This document shows positions 15,936 to 25,247 of a stretch of DNA of 64,000 nt, in pieces. Numbering within the stretch: the stretch's first letter is position 1; the number at the start of each line of letters is the position of its first letter. The translations under genes and the position numbers were made by a program. The stretch comes from Bradyrhizobium sp. CCGUVB1N3. GTDB taxonomy: Bacteria; Pseudomonadota; Alphaproteobacteria; Rhizobiales; Xanthobacteraceae. The notes below the pieces were generated by a model. The model was not told where the DNA came from. It was given only the letters and a program-made list of their open reading frames with translations, and ran no database searches. The stretch covers positions 5,273,501 through 5,337,500 of the forward strand of contig NZ_JANADR010000001.1 in the NCBI RefSeq assembly GCF_024199925.1, given 5' to 3'.

Positions 15936-17033
15936 ATGCTAACCCGCAGAGCCGCATTGATCAGCGCCGCCGCGACCGCCCTCATGCTGGCGACACCCGC
16001 TTTCGCCGCCAATGATCTCAAGCTGCCGCGGCAGAAGGTCGAGCTGGTCGCACCGCCTTTCGTGCACGCGCACGAGCAGGCCACGACGCAGGGCCCCAAG
16101 ATCATCGAGTTCAAGATGACGATCCAGGAGAAGAAGGTCGTCATCGACGACAAGGGCACCACCTTCCAGGCCATGACCTTCAACGGATCGATGCCCGGGC
16201 CGCTGATGGTCGTGCATGAAGGCGACTATGTCGAGTTGACGCTGGTCAATCCCGCGACCAACACCATGCCGCACAACATCGACTTCCATTCCGCGACCGG
16301 TGCGCTCGGCGGCGGCGAGCTCACGCTGGTCAATCCGGGCGAGCAGGTCGTGCTGCGCTGGAAGGCGACCCGCACCGGCGTGTTCGTCTATCACTGCGCC
16401 CCGGGCGGCCCGATGATCCCCTGGCACGTCGTCTCCGGCATGAACGGCGCCGTGATGGTGCTGCCGCGCGACGGGCTGAACGACGGCAAGGGCCACGCGC
16501 TGAAATACGACAAGGTCTACTACATCGGCGAGCAGGACATGTATGTGCCGCGCGACGAGAAGGGCAACTTCAAGTCCTATGACTCGCCAGGCGAGGCCTA
16601 CACCGACACCGAGGAGGTGATGAAGAAGCTGATCCCCTCGCACGTCGTGTTCAACGGCAAGGTCGGCGCACTCACCGGCAAGAATGCGCTCACGGCCAAC
16701 GTCGGCGAGAACGTTCTGATCGTGCACTCGCAGGCCAATCGCGACAGCCGTCCGCATCTGATCGGCGGCCATGGCGACTATGTCTGGGAGACCGGCAAGT
16801 TCTCCAATGCGCCGGAGACCGGGCTTGAGACCTGGTTCATCCGCGGTGGCTCGGCGGGAGCAGCGATGTACAAGTTTCTGCAGCCCGGCATCTACGCCTA
16901 TGTCACGCACAACCTGATCGAGGCCGCCGATCTCGGCGCCACCGCCCACTTCAAGGTCGAAGGCAAGTGGAACGACGACCTCATGACCCAGGTGAAGGCG
17001 CCTGCGGAAATCCCGGCTCCCAATACCAACTGA
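15936..17033 (+). CDS. nirK: Copper-containing nitrite reductase
   Basis: This encodes 365 aa from the preferred ATG at 15936, which has AAGGA 8 bp upstream; the ATG at 15927 adds only MLP. The periplasmic enzyme reduces nitrite to nitric oxide. The N-terminus [10 protein letters not shown] followed by a hydrophobic run and AFA is a Tat-like signal. Type 1 copper ligands are H113, C154, H164 and M169. Type 2 ligands are H118, H153 and H325, with catalytic D116 and H279 (in [10 protein letters not shown]). All are intact, so the enzyme should be active. It has its own FNR-type box and a terminator hairpin before nirV. Confidence 0.98.
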   Translation: MLTRRAALISAAATALMLATPAFAANDLKLPRQKVELVAPPFVHAHEQATTQGPKIIEFKMTIQEKKVVIDDKGTTFQAMTFNGSMPGPLMVVHEGDYVELTLVNPATNTMPHNIDFHSATGALGGGELTLVNPGEQVVLRWKATRTGVFVYHCAPGGPMIPWHVVSGMNGAVMVLPRDGLNDGKGHALKYDKVYYIGEQDMYVPRDEKGNFKSYDSPGEAYTDTEEVMKKLIPSHVVFNGKVGALTGKNALTANVGENVLIVHSQANRDSRPHLIGGHGDYVWETGKFSNAPETGLETWFIRGGSAGAAMYKFLQPGIYAYVTHNLIEAADLGATAHFKVEGKWNDDLMTQVKAPAEIPAPNTN

Positions 17034-17042
17034 TCGCGACAA

Positions 17043-17073
17043 GGGGCCGGCGATGAACCGGCCCCTCTTCTTT
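17043..17073 (+). terminator. Terminator/attenuator between nirK and nirV
   Basis: GGGGCCGG (17043-17050) pairs with CCGGCCCC (17058-17065) around loop CGATGAA, followed by TCTTCTTT. It begins 10 bp after the nirK stop and 20 bp before the nirV start, so nirV is probably expressed by read-through at a lower level. Confidence 0.8.
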
Positions 17074-17085
17074 CGGGGGACTCCC

Positions 17086-17964
17086 ATGCTGATCGCATTC
17101 AAGCTGAAGCTGGCGCTCGCCTGCGTCGCCGGATTCGCAACGCCGCTTGCCGTCGCACCTCTGATGACTGACGTCGCCACGCACAGCGCGCCTGGCGAGC
17201 CGGCGATCGTGGAGATCGCCGCAGGCAATTTCACCTATCGTGCCGCCGGCGATTTCACGCGCGCGGGCCAACAGGCGGAGGTGCCACTGCGAACGGTGCG
17301 CTTTGCAAAGCCGCTTGCGATCATGCAGCAGCAGGTGTCCTCCGCCGACTATCAGCTCTGCGTGCTGGACGGCGCGTGCCGCGCGCTCGACCGCGACGTC
17401 GTGGTCGCATCCGATCATCCCGCGGTGCAGGTGAGCTGGCACGATACGCAGGCCTATGCCGGCTGGCTGTCGCGCAAGACCGGCAAGAGCTGGCGCCTGC
17501 CGAGCGATGAGGAATGGGCCTTCGCCGCCGGCAGCAGGTTCAGGGATGACGGATCGCCGGTCGACGCCGCCGATCCCTCAAAACGCTGGATCAGCCGCTA
17601 CGAGCGCGAATCCGAACGCGACCTGGCGGACACCGCAACCTATCCATTCGGCAAGTTCGGCCCCAACGAGCATGGCATCGAGGATTTCGCCGGCAATGTC
17701 TGGGAATGGACCTCGACCTGCTTCGTGCGCGAGCGGGTCGACGAGAACGGCAATGCGGGCCGTCAGACCGTCAATTGCGGCGTGCGCGTCGCCGAGGGCG
17801 CTCACCGTGCCTACGTCACCGACTTCATCCGGGACGCCCGCGCCGGCGGCTGCGCGCAAGGCGTCCCGCCCGCCAATCTCGGCTTCCGCCTGGTGCGCGA
17901 GGAGACGTCATGGGTCGCGAGCGTGTCGCAGCGGCTCGGCAAGGCGTTGTCGGCGAGGTCTTGA
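17086..17964 (+). CDS. nirV: NirV, SUMF1/formylglycine-generating-like protein
   Basis: This encodes 292 aa. NirV accompanies copper nitrite reductase genes in denitrifiers; its exact role is unknown, and maturation or stabilisation of NirK has been proposed. It carries an N-terminal hydrophobic export signal and an FGE-sulfatase fold, with VWEWTSTCF and the closing NLGFRLVRE motif seen in the domain. The frame opens at 17053, but that ATG lies inside the terminator hairpin loop. ATG 17086 has GGGGGA just upstream and begins directly with the signal peptide, so it is used. Confidence 0.88.
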   Translation: MLIAFKLKLALACVAGFATPLAVAPLMTDVATHSAPGEPAIVEIAAGNFTYRAAGDFTRAGQQAEVPLRTVRFAKPLAIMQQQVSSADYQLCVLDGACRALDRDVVVASDHPAVQVSWHDTQAYAGWLSRKTGKSWRLPSDEEWAFAAGSRFRDDGSPVDAADPSKRWISRYERESERDLADTATYPFGKFGPNEHGIEDFAGNVWEWTSTCFVRERVDENGNAGRQTVNCGVRVAEGAHRAYVTDFIRDARAGGCAQGVPPANLGFRLVREETSWVASVSQRLGKALSARS

Positions 17965-18051
17965 TGTGTCGGCACGTTGACGCGTGAATTGAGAGAGCGA
18001 CGGCGACGCCCCGCTCCGTCATTGCGAGCGCCCTCCTCACTCTCAGGCGCT

Positions 18052-18143
18052 GTAGGGTGGGCAAAGCGGAGCGTGCCCACCATCGTCACCGCGGACACGG
18101 AGGGAATGGTGGGCACGGCGCTTCGCGCCTTTGCCCACCCTAC
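18052..18143. repeat. Long inverted repeat GTAGGGTGGGCAAAG
   Basis: GTAGGGTGGGCAAAG at the left pairs with TTTGCCCACCCTAC at the right, with GTGCCCACCAT/ATGGTGGGCAC nested inside. This is a mobile-looking intergenic palindrome of a kind common in rhizobial genomes. The gap 17965-18207 holds no gene. Confidence 0.75.
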
Positions 18144-18149
18144 AAGCTC

Positions 18150-18183
18150 AAACGAAAATGGCCGGGACGAAGCCCGGCCATTT
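18150..18183 (-). terminator. Terminator of scoB
   Basis: AAATGGCCGGG pairs with CCCGGCCATTT around a 6-nt loop, 25 bp after the scoB stop on the minus strand. The minus strand then reads TTTTCGTTTG. Confidence 0.8.
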
Positions 18184-18207
18184 CGCGATTATCCGCCGAC
18201 CGCGATC

Positions 18208-18858
18208 TTACGTATTCTTCAGCGCGACACGAAACTCGGCTTCGGTCTTGGACTTCACCTCGTCGAGGGTGACGCCATCGGCGAGCTCGATCAGGGCCAT
18301 GCCGCCGTCGCCGTGCTTGTCGATGGTGAAGACGGCGAGATCGGTGACGACCATGTCGACGACACGCTCGCCGGTCAGCGGCAGGTTGCACTTCTTCAGG
18401 AGCTTCGCGCCGTCCTTGGCGGAATGCTCCATCACCACCACGACGCGCTTGACGCCGGCGACGAGGTCCATCGCGCCGCCCATGCCCTTGACCATCTTGC
18501 CGGGGATCATCCAGTTGGCGAGGTCGCCGTTCTGGGCCACCTGCATGGCGCCGAGGATCGACAGGTCCATGTGGCCGCCGCGGATCATGCCGAAGGAATC
18601 GGCGCTCGAGAAATAGCTGGTCGAGGGCAGCTCGCTCACAGTCTGCTTGCCGGCATTGATGAGGTCGGCGTCTTCCTCGCCCTCATAGGGGAACGGGCCC
18701 ATGCCGAGCATGCCGTTCTCGCTCTGCAGGCTGACGTCCATGCCATCGGGGATGTAGTTCGAGACCAGCGTCGGGATACCGATACCGAGGTTGACGTAGT
18801 AGCCGTCACGCAATTCCTTTGCGGCGCGCGCGGCCATCTGTTCACGGGTCCAGGCCAT
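18208..18858 (-). CDS. scoB: 3-oxoacid CoA-transferase subunit B
   Basis: This encodes 216 aa. It is the catalytic beta subunit of succinyl-CoA:3-ketoacid CoA-transferase, which activates acetoacetate and so links PHB or ketone-body breakdown to the TCA cycle. The active-site segment [10 protein letters not shown] carries the catalytic Glu, and [10 protein letters not shown] opens the domain. Length is typical for a separate beta subunit. scoA lies upstream on the same strand, with a repeat-containing spacer of 73 bp rather than the usual tight overlap. Distinguishing this from PcaJ would need comparison; the acetoacetate type fits better with the phasins nearby, which is only suggestive. Confidence 0.9.
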   Translation of the reverse strand: MAWTREQMAARAAKELRDGYYVNLGIGIPTLVSNYIPDGMDVSLQSENGMLGMGPFPYEGEEDADLINAGKQTVSELPSTSYFSSADSFGMIRGGHMDLSILGAMQVAQNGDLANWMIPGKMVKGMGGAMDLVAGVKRVVVVMEHSAKDGAKLLKKCNLPLTGERVVDMVVTDLAVFTIDKHGDGGMALIELADGVTLDEVKSKTEAEFRVALKNT

Positions 18859-18882
18859 CTTATTCTCCTGTAGTCCTTAGTT

Positions 18883-18931
18883 GCGCATGATCTTGCCGGA
18901 AAACCGGTGTCCACTTTTCCGGATCATGCGC
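18883..18931. repeat. Dispersed GCGCATGATC palindromic repeat
   Basis: GCGCATGATC at the left and GATCATGCGC at the right enclose GGAAAACCGG and TTTTCCGG segments. It sits between scoA and scoB, directly after the scoA stop codon. Confidence 0.8.
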
Positions 18932-19639
18932 TCAAGCTGCCGGGCGCGGGCGGGTGTTGCGGAATTCGATGCGCTTCTTGGCCGTGCCGACCTCGACGAT
19001 GCGCTTCACGAAAAGACCGGGCGTGTGGATGTGGTCGGGATTGAGCTCGCCGGCCGGAACCAGATGCTCGACCTCGGCGACCGTGATCTTGGCGGCGGTC
19101 GCCATCATCGGATTAAAATTGCGCGCGGTCTTGCGGTAAATGAGGTTGCCGGCAGTGTCGCCCTTCCAGGCGTGGACGATGGCGAGGTCGGCGAACAGGC
19201 CGCGCTCCATCAGGTATTTCTGGCCGTCGAACTCCTTCACTTCCTTGCCCTCGGCGATCAGCGTGCCGACGCCGGTCTTGGTGTAGAAGGCCGGGATGCC
19301 CGCGCCACCGGCGCGGATGCGCTCGGCGAGCGTGCCTTGGGGGTTGAATTCGAGTTCCAGCTCGCCCGCGAGGTACTGCTGGGCGAACAGCTTGTTCTCG
19401 CCGACATAGGACGAGATCATCTTCTTGATCTGCCGGGTTTCCAGCAGGCGGCTGAGCCCGATGCCATCGACGCCGGCATTGTTGGAGACCACCGTCAGGC
19501 CCTTGACGCCGGAGTCGCGGATCGCGTCCGAGAGCGCCTCGGCAATGCCGCAGAGGCCGAAACCGCCCGACATGATCATCATGCCGTCCTTGAGAATGCC
19601 ATCGAGAGCCGACTTGGCGTCGGGATAGACCTTGTTCAT
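18932..19639 (-). CDS. scoA: 3-oxoacid CoA-transferase subunit A
   Basis: This encodes 235 aa. It is the alpha subunit partnering ScoB, and transfers CoA between succinyl-CoA and acetoacetate. The CoA-binding glycine-rich signature MSGGFGLCGIAE near residue 23 is clear, as is the later FNPQGTLAERIRAGGAG. ATG 19639 is preceded by an SD-like sequence and gives the normal N-terminus MNKVYPDAKSALDG. It is first in the pair; the palindromic repeat between it and scoB could lower expression of the downstream gene. The neighbouring AsmA gene diverges from it. Confidence 0.9.
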   Translation of the reverse strand: MNKVYPDAKSALDGILKDGMMIMSGGFGLCGIAEALSDAIRDSGVKGLTVVSNNAGVDGIGLSRLLETRQIKKMISSYVGENKLFAQQYLAGELELEFNPQGTLAERIRAGGAGIPAFYTKTGVGTLIAEGKEVKEFDGQKYLMERGLFADLAIVHAWKGDTAGNLIYRKTARNFNPMMATAAKITVAEVEHLVPAGELNPDHIHTPGLFVKRIVEVGTAKKRIEFRNTRPRPAA

Positions 19640-19893
19640 GCGGGAAACCTTGGGTGTGAGGCGTTGCGCCCTTGTTGGCCGGGATTATTAGGCGAAATGG
19701 TCTTGAGCCGTCAATGATACGGGGTTTCCGGCGCGCGGGCCCGATGATAGAGGCTGCCCACGGCGTGGGCATAACCGCCTCCCCGGCCTTGAAAGCGACA
19801 AGAAAACCCATCAAGTTGCGGGACTTGTACGTGGGGCACGTTAGGCTCCCGGCTCGTCCCGTTGAGCGCCCGACAACCCAACCCGATCAGGAC

Positions 19894-21852
19894 ATGCCAT
19901 TGACGATGGCCCAAGGAATGAAGCGCCTGGGGACGCCGATTGCGGCGCTGCTCGGCATTGTGCTGATCGCCCTGGTCGCGACCTCCTGGCTGATCAACCG
20001 CGACGCGCTGCGCAAGGCGGTCGAGGGCCAGATCCGCGCCGTCACCGGGCTCGAGCTCAATGTCGCCGGCGCCATCGACATCTCGGTGCTGCCGGCGAGC
20101 TACGTCTCCTTCCACGACGTCAGCCTGAAGGGTCCCGGCGGGGACAGCGATCCGGCCCTGCATGTCGAGGTGCTCACCGCGAATTTGCGGCTGCTGCCGC
20201 TGCTGCTCCAGCGCTTCGAGATCTCCGACCTGATGCTGCTGCGGCCGCATATCCACGTCAGCCTCGAGGCCAATGGCGACAGCAACTGGACCCCTTTCAT
20301 CCAGACCATCGCGCGCACCATGAAGCCGGGCGCCGACAACCAGGTGTCGTTCTCCGAGATCCGGGTCCAGGACGGCGTGCTCGACTACGAGGACGTCGCC
20401 AGCCACGGCACCGAAAAGTTCGAGGACATCGACCTGTCGCTGGCCTGGCCCTCGATCTCGCGCTCCTTTGCAGCCACCGGGCAGTTCGACTGGCGCGGCG
20501 AGCGCGTCGACGGCTCGATCAGCTTCTCCGATTTCGTCGCAGCGCTCTCAGGCGACCGCTCGGGCCTGAAGGCGCGGATCACCAGCCCGCCGCTGAAGCT
20601 CGCCTTCGACGGCAGCGTCGCCAACCGCACCAGCGCGATGATGGAAGGCACGCTCACCATCGACAGCCCGTCCTTGCGCAACGCGCTGCGCTGGACCGGC
20701 CAGCCGCAGCCGGGCAGCGGCGGGTTTGGCCGCTTCGCGCTCAAGGCGCGCGCCAACGTGGTGGGCGCCTCGATCGCTCTCACCAACGTCAATGTCGAGC
20801 TCGACGGCAATGTCGCCGAAGGCGTGATGACCTACGCCAACAACGGCCGGCAGACGCTCCAGGCAACGCTGGCCGCCGACGCGCTCGACTTCACGCCCTA
20901 CATCTCGACCTTCCGCCTGCTGGCAAGCGGCGCGCGCGACTGGAACAGGCAGCTGTTCGACCTCAACGGCCTGTCGACCACCGATCTCGACATGCGCCTG
21001 TCGGCGGCGCGTCTGACGGTGGGACCGTCGAAACTCGGCCGCACCGCGATCGGCGCAAACCTGCGTAACGGAACGCTGGCGCTCTCGGTCGGCGAGGCGC
21101 AGGTCTATGGCGGCATCGCCAGGGGCTCGTTCGGCATCGCGCGCTCCGACACGGTCGCCGACGTCAAGGCGCAATTCCAGTTCATCGACGTCGATTTGCA
21201 GGCCTGCACCTCCGAGCTGTTCGGCATCAACAAGCTGTCCGGCCGCGGCAACATCAATGTGTCGCTGGTCGCCTCCGGCTCGAGCCCGTTCGGCCTCGTG
21301 CAATCGCTCGACGGCACCGCCTCGGTAACCGGGCATGACGGCGCGATCTCCGGCTTCAACGCCGAGCAGCTGTTGAAGCGGCTGGAGCGGCGGCCGCTGT
21401 CGGGCGGCGGCAATTTCCGCAACGGCTCGACGCCCTATAACAACATGACGTTGTCGGTGAAGTTCGCCGACGGCATCGCGACCGCCGACGACATCCACAT
21501 CGAGGGACCGGCCGCGAAGATCACGCTGACCGGCACCGCCTCGGTGCCAACGCGCGAATACGATATGAAGGGCGTGGCGAGCCTGAACGGCGCATCCGGC
21601 TTCGAGTTGCCCTTCGTCGTGCAGGGGCCCTGGGACGATCCGCTGATCTTCCCCGATCCGGAAAGCCTGATCCGCCGCTCGCCGGCCTCCGCGCCGCTGC
21701 TCGAATCCGTGCGCAATCCCAAGACGCGCGACGCCGTGCGCTCGGTGCTCGAGCGCTTCACCGGCACCAAGCCCGCTGCGCCCGACGCCGCGGCCGCACC
21801 GACCGCGGACAACGCGAAGGAAAGCGCCAAGGACGGCGCCAAATCGAATTGA
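19894..21852 (+). CDS. AsmA family protein
   Basis: This encodes 652 aa. AsmA-like proteins sit in the inner membrane and span the periplasm, with roles proposed in lipid transport and outer-membrane assembly. The N-terminus has one hydrophobic segment (AALLGIVLIALVATSWLI), followed by a long beta-rich repetitive region starting LELNVAGAIDISVLP and ending in the family C-terminal domain with GTASVPTREYDMKG. The last 30 residues are low-complexity Ala/Lys. The frame opens at 19672, but ATG 19894 is preferred because the membrane anchor follows at once; 19906 and 19918 are alternatives. It diverges from scoA. Confidence 0.85.
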   Translation: MPLTMAQGMKRLGTPIAALLGIVLIALVATSWLINRDALRKAVEGQIRAVTGLELNVAGAIDISVLPASYVSFHDVSLKGPGGDSDPALHVEVLTANLRLLPLLLQRFEISDLMLLRPHIHVSLEANGDSNWTPFIQTIARTMKPGADNQVSFSEIRVQDGVLDYEDVASHGTEKFEDIDLSLAWPSISRSFAATGQFDWRGERVDGSISFSDFVAALSGDRSGLKARITSPPLKLAFDGSVANRTSAMMEGTLTIDSPSLRNALRWTGQPQPGSGGFGRFALKARANVVGASIALTNVNVELDGNVAEGVMTYANNGRQTLQATLAADALDFTPYISTFRLLASGARDWNRQLFDLNGLSTTDLDMRLSAARLTVGPSKLGRTAIGANLRNGTLALSVGEAQVYGGIARGSFGIARSDTVADVKAQFQFIDVDLQACTSELFGINKLSGRGNINVSLVASGSSPFGLVQSLDGTASVTGHDGAISGFNAEQLLKRLERRPLSGGGNFRNGSTPYNNMTLSVKFADGIATADDIHIEGPAAKITLTGTASVPTREYDMKGVASLNGASGFELPFVVQGPWDDPLIFPDPESLIRRSPASAPLLESVRNPKTRDAVRSVLERFTGTKPAAPDAAAAPTADNAKESAKDGAKSN

Positions 21853-22047
21853 CGCCGCGCAATCGACAGAGCGCGAATTGATTGCCGTGAATTGATGCCT
21901 CGATTGGATCGATGCGCGACGTTAAGACTGTTCGCGGGCGAAATCCCCCTCGACCTAGGTCTGACAAGATGCCGCTAGATCGGCCCCCGCCCATGCGCTA
22001 GTGTTTTCCCCGACCGGTTAAACACCGGCGACTTGAGGGAGAAAAAC

Positions 22048-23433
22048 GTGAAATCAAGGGTTATTGGCGCATTTTCACTCGCGGTTGCTGCGGTCGGGCT
22101 GTTTGCAGCCACTGCACCCGCGTTTGCCCAGCAGAAGACCATCACGGTCTGGTGGGGCAAGGGCTTCTATCGCTCCGAAGACGACGCGCTCATCGACACT
22201 ATCAAGAAGTTTGAAGCCAAGACCGGCATCAAGGTCGAATTGTCGCAGTACGCGATCCAGGACATGATTCCGAAGACCGTGGCCGCGCTCGATGCCGGCA
22301 CCGTGCCGGATGTTGCCTATGCCGACACCTACGACGTTCAGGTACAGGGCAAGTGGGCCTATGAGGGCAAGCTCGAGGATCTGTCCGACGTCATGGAGCC
22401 GATCAAGGACAGGTTCGTACCGAACACGCTGGAAGCGTCGATCCTCTACAACGACGTCGCCAAGAAGAAGGCCTATTACGGCTTCCCGCTGAAGCAGCAG
22501 AGCATGCACGTCCAGATCTGGGGCGACATGCTGGAGAAGGCCGGCTTCAAGCAGAGCGACATCCCGAACGACTGGGAAGGCTACTGGTCGTTCTGGTGCG
22601 ACAAGGTGCAGCCGGCGATCCGTAAAGCCACCGGCCAGCGCATCTACGCCGTGGGCCAGCCGATGGGCGTGGAATCCACCGACGCCTTCCAGTCGTTCTA
22701 CACCTTCATGGACGCCTACCACGTCAAGCTGGTCGACGACGACGGCAAGCTGCTGGTCGACGACCCCAAGGTTCGCGAGAACCTGATCAAGGCGATGAAG
22801 GACTACACCGACACCTACATCAGGGGCTGCACGCCGCCCTCCTCCACGACCTGGAAGGATCCGGACAACAACGTCGCCTTCCACAACAAGACCATCGTGA
22901 TGACCCACAACTTCACGATCTCGATCGCGGCAAAGTGGTTCGAGGATTCCACCAACCAGAACCTGACGCCGGAGCAGCGCGAAGCCGGCAAGAAGGCCTA
23001 CGAGCAGGACATCATCACCGCGTCCTTCCCCAAGGCGCCGGATGGTTCGACCATCCGCTACCGCTCCGACGTCAAGACCGGGTTGATCTTCACCGCGGCC
23101 AAGAACAAGGCCGAGGCCAAGCAGTTCGTCAGTTTCCTGCTGCAGGAGGAGAACGTCCGCCCCTACATCGAGGGCGCGCTCGGCCGCTGGTTCCCGGTGA
23201 CCAAGGAAAGCCAGGCGAGCCCGTTCTGGCAGGCTGACCGGCACCGCAAGGCGGTCTACAGCCAGTTCACCGGCGGTACGGCGCCGTTCGACTTCACCAA
23301 GAACTGGAAGTTCACGATCCTGAACAACGAGAACGTCTGGGCCAAGGCGATGAACCGGGTCGTGAGCGAGAAGGTCCCGGTCGACAAGGCCGTCGACGAG
23401 CTCATCGCCCGCATCAAGCAGGTCGTGGGTTAA
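22048..23433 (+). CDS. ABC transporter solute-binding protein, family 1 (sugar type)
   Basis: This encodes 461 aa. GTG 22048 is chosen because GAGGGAG lies 7 bp upstream; the upstream TTG would overlap that SD. A signal peptide ends at APAFA-QQ. The mature protein opens ITVWWGKGF and contains the family 1 binding-protein features, including the AALDAGTVPDV hinge region. It captures a substrate, probably a sugar or sugar-like compound, in the periplasm. Two permease genes follow on the same strand after a hairpin-containing 93-bp spacer. No ATPase gene of this system is seen nearby. The substrate cannot be named from the sequence. Confidence 0.9.
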   Translation: MKSRVIGAFSLAVAAVGLFAATAPAFAQQKTITVWWGKGFYRSEDDALIDTIKKFEAKTGIKVELSQYAIQDMIPKTVAALDAGTVPDVAYADTYDVQVQGKWAYEGKLEDLSDVMEPIKDRFVPNTLEASILYNDVAKKKAYYGFPLKQQSMHVQIWGDMLEKAGFKQSDIPNDWEGYWSFWCDKVQPAIRKATGQRIYAVGQPMGVESTDAFQSFYTFMDAYHVKLVDDDGKLLVDDPKVRENLIKAMKDYTDTYIRGCTPPSSTTWKDPDNNVAFHNKTIVMTHNFTISIAAKWFEDSTNQNLTPEQREAGKKAYEQDIITASFPKAPDGSTIRYRSDVKTGLIFTAAKNKAEAKQFVSFLLQEENVRPYIEGALGRWFPVTKESQASPFWQADRHRKAVYSQFTGGTAPFDFTKNWKFTILNNENVWAKAMNRVVSEKVPVDKAVDELIARIKQVVG

Positions 23434-23442
23434 GTCATCCTG

Positions 23443-23501
23443 CCTCTCCCCGCTTTGCGGGGAGAGGTGTAGAACAACACCGGCCGCATTTTGCGGCCGG
23501 T
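23443..23501 (+). terminator. Two hairpins between binding protein and permease genes
   Basis: CCTCTCCCCGC/GCGGGGAGAGG lies at 23443-23467 and ACCGGCCGCA/TGCGGCCGGT at 23479-23501, each with a TTT loop. Neither has a strong T-tail, so they more likely protect the upstream mRNA 3' end or attenuate transcription than terminate it fully. Confidence 0.55.
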
Positions 23502-23526
23502 AGCCCGTTTGAAGAGTTCGAAAAGA

Positions 23527-24399
23527 ATGGCGATCACGCTCTCTGGCGATCAAGCGATAGCCTCGCCGCCTCTGTCGTCGCGGCTGACCCCGGCGCAGGT
23601 CTGGGGCATCGTGCTGCTTGCGCCCTATTTCCTCGTCTTCCTCGCCTTCGTCGTCTATCCGGTCGGCTATGGCCTGTGGCTGGCGCGCAATCCCGCGAGC
23701 TATGTCGCGCTGTACAACGACCCGATCTTCGCGCGCGCAGCGGTCAACACGCTGATCTTCCTGGTCATCGGCATCAACATCAAGATGCTGATCGCGCTGT
23801 TCCTGTCCGGCTTCTTCGCCCAGCAGCGCCCCTGGATCAAATGGCTGTCCGTCATCTTCATCCTGCCCTGGGCGGTGCCGTCGATCCCGACCATCCTGTC
23901 GGTGCGCTTCATGCTCAATCCCGAATGGGGCATGGTCAACCACTTCATCTTCAACCTGACGGGCGATGACGGCCCGAACTGGCTGAACGATCCGACGGTC
24001 GCGCTCGCGATGGCGATCGCCGTGCACATCTGGAAGTCGCTGCCGTTCTGGACGCTTATCCTGCTGACCGGACGGCTCGCCATCCCCCACGATCTGTACG
24101 AGGCATGCGACGTCGACGGCGCCAATTGGTGGCAGAAATTCCGTTTCATCACCTGGCCGTCGATGCAGACGCTCTACATCACCTGCACGCTGCTCTCGAT
24201 GATCTGGACGCTCGGTGACTTCAACAGCGTTTATCTCTTGACGGGCGGCGGACCGGCCGACCTGACGCATGTGCTGTCGACGCTCGGCATCCGCTATCTC
24301 CGCCTCGACCAGCTCTCGCTCGCGATGGCCTCGATCGTCTGCGCCATGCCGTTCGTCCTGCCGCTGGTCTATTTCATGATGAAACGGTTGTCGCGATGA
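23527..24399 (+). CDS. ABC transporter permease, MalF-like
   Basis: This encodes 290 aa with about six membrane helices. The EAA-type cytoplasmic loop (EACDVDGANWWQKFRFI) contacts an ATPase subunit. The frame begins earlier, but ATG 23527 has AAAAGA upstream and gives a normal N-terminus. It overlaps the next permease by 4 bp (ATGA), so both are translated together. Together with the binding protein upstream it forms a carbohydrate-uptake type 1 transporter missing a nearby MalK-type ATPase. Confidence 0.9.
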   Translation: MAITLSGDQAIASPPLSSRLTPAQVWGIVLLAPYFLVFLAFVVYPVGYGLWLARNPASYVALYNDPIFARAAVNTLIFLVIGINIKMLIALFLSGFFAQQRPWIKWLSVIFILPWAVPSIPTILSVRFMLNPEWGMVNHFIFNLTGDDGPNWLNDPTVALAMAIAVHIWKSLPFWTLILLTGRLAIPHDLYEACDVDGANWWQKFRFITWPSMQTLYITCTLLSMIWTLGDFNSVYLLTGGGPADLTHVLSTLGIRYLRLDQLSLAMASIVCAMPFVLPLVYFMMKRLSR

Positions 24400-25247
24400 A
24401 GCTTCCCACCCTCCGCGAAGTTGGCAACGAGGCCAAGCTGCTGCTGATCGGCATCCCGGTCTTCATCTGGACCATGATTCCGATCTACCACATGTTCCTG
24501 TTCGCGATCTCGCCGAAGGAGGACGCGTTCTCGGGCAAGATGTGGCCGGATCATCCGACGCTGCACAATTTCCACATTGTGTTCTTCCAGGAGCACTATT
24601 TCCTGCGCGACTTCTGGATCCAGTTCTGGAATTCGACCGTGATCGCGCTCGCCGCCGGCGCGCTGACGCTGTTCGTGGCGACTGCGGCGGCGTTCTCGAT
24701 CTCGCGGCTCAAGGTGCCCGGCGGCCGCTGGGTGATGAATCTGGCGCTGTTCACCTATTTCATTCCGGCCGCGTTCCTCGCCGTGCCGATGTACCGCACC
24801 ATGGGCAATTACGGCCTGCTCAACAATCACTGGTCGCTGATCCTGGCGATGGTGACGATCGCTTCGCCTTACGCGATCTGGGTGCTGAAGCAGGCCTCCG
24901 ACAAGCTTCCGGTCGAACTCGACGAAGCCGCGACCATGGACGGCGCCACCACGCTGCAGCTGTTCCGCCTGGTCTATGTGCCCTTGATGATGCCCTCGCT
25001 GGTCGCGATCGGCACCTATGCCGTGCTGCTCGCCTGGAACGAATATCTCTACGCGTTCCTGCTGCTGTCGAACGACCGCGAGATCACCCTCCCCGTCGCG
25101 CTCGGCAACTTCCTCGCTGCCGACGATTCGCCGTGGGAACTGTTGATGACGACCGGCTTCATCTACGCGCTGCCGCCCGCCGCGGTCTACTACGCCTTCA
25201 AGCGCTACATGGTGGGCGGCCTCACGGCGGGTGCGGTGAAGTCCTAA
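24396..25247 (+). CDS. ABC transporter permease, MalG-like
   Basis: This encodes 283 aa with six predicted membrane helices. The EAA loop reads DEAATMDGATTLQLFRLVYVPL, the MalG form. It overlaps the MalF-like gene by 4 bp and its stop overlaps the convergent gene at 25244 by 4 bp. With its partner it forms the membrane channel for the substrate brought by the binding protein. The ATPase must come from elsewhere in the genome, perhaps a shared MalK/UgpC-type protein. Confidence 0.9.
   Translation: MKLPTLREVGNEAKLLLIGIPVFIWTMIPIYHMFLFAISPKEDAFSGKMWPDHPTLHNFHIVFFQEHYFLRDFWIQFWNSTVIALAAGALTLFVATAAAFSISRLKVPGGRWVMNLALFTYFIPAAFLAVPMYRTMGNYGLLNNHWSLILAMVTIASPYAIWVLKQASDKLPVELDEAATMDGATTLQLFRLVYVPLMMPSLVAIGTYAVLLAWNEYLYAFLLLSNDREITLPVALGNFLAADDSPWELLMTTGFIYALPPAAVYYAFKRYMVGGLTAGAVKS

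Noticed and set aside
22075..24270. A 731-aa minus-strand open frame
   Set aside because: It lies across the ABC binding protein and permease genes on the other strand; the product is Arg/Asp-rich without domains.
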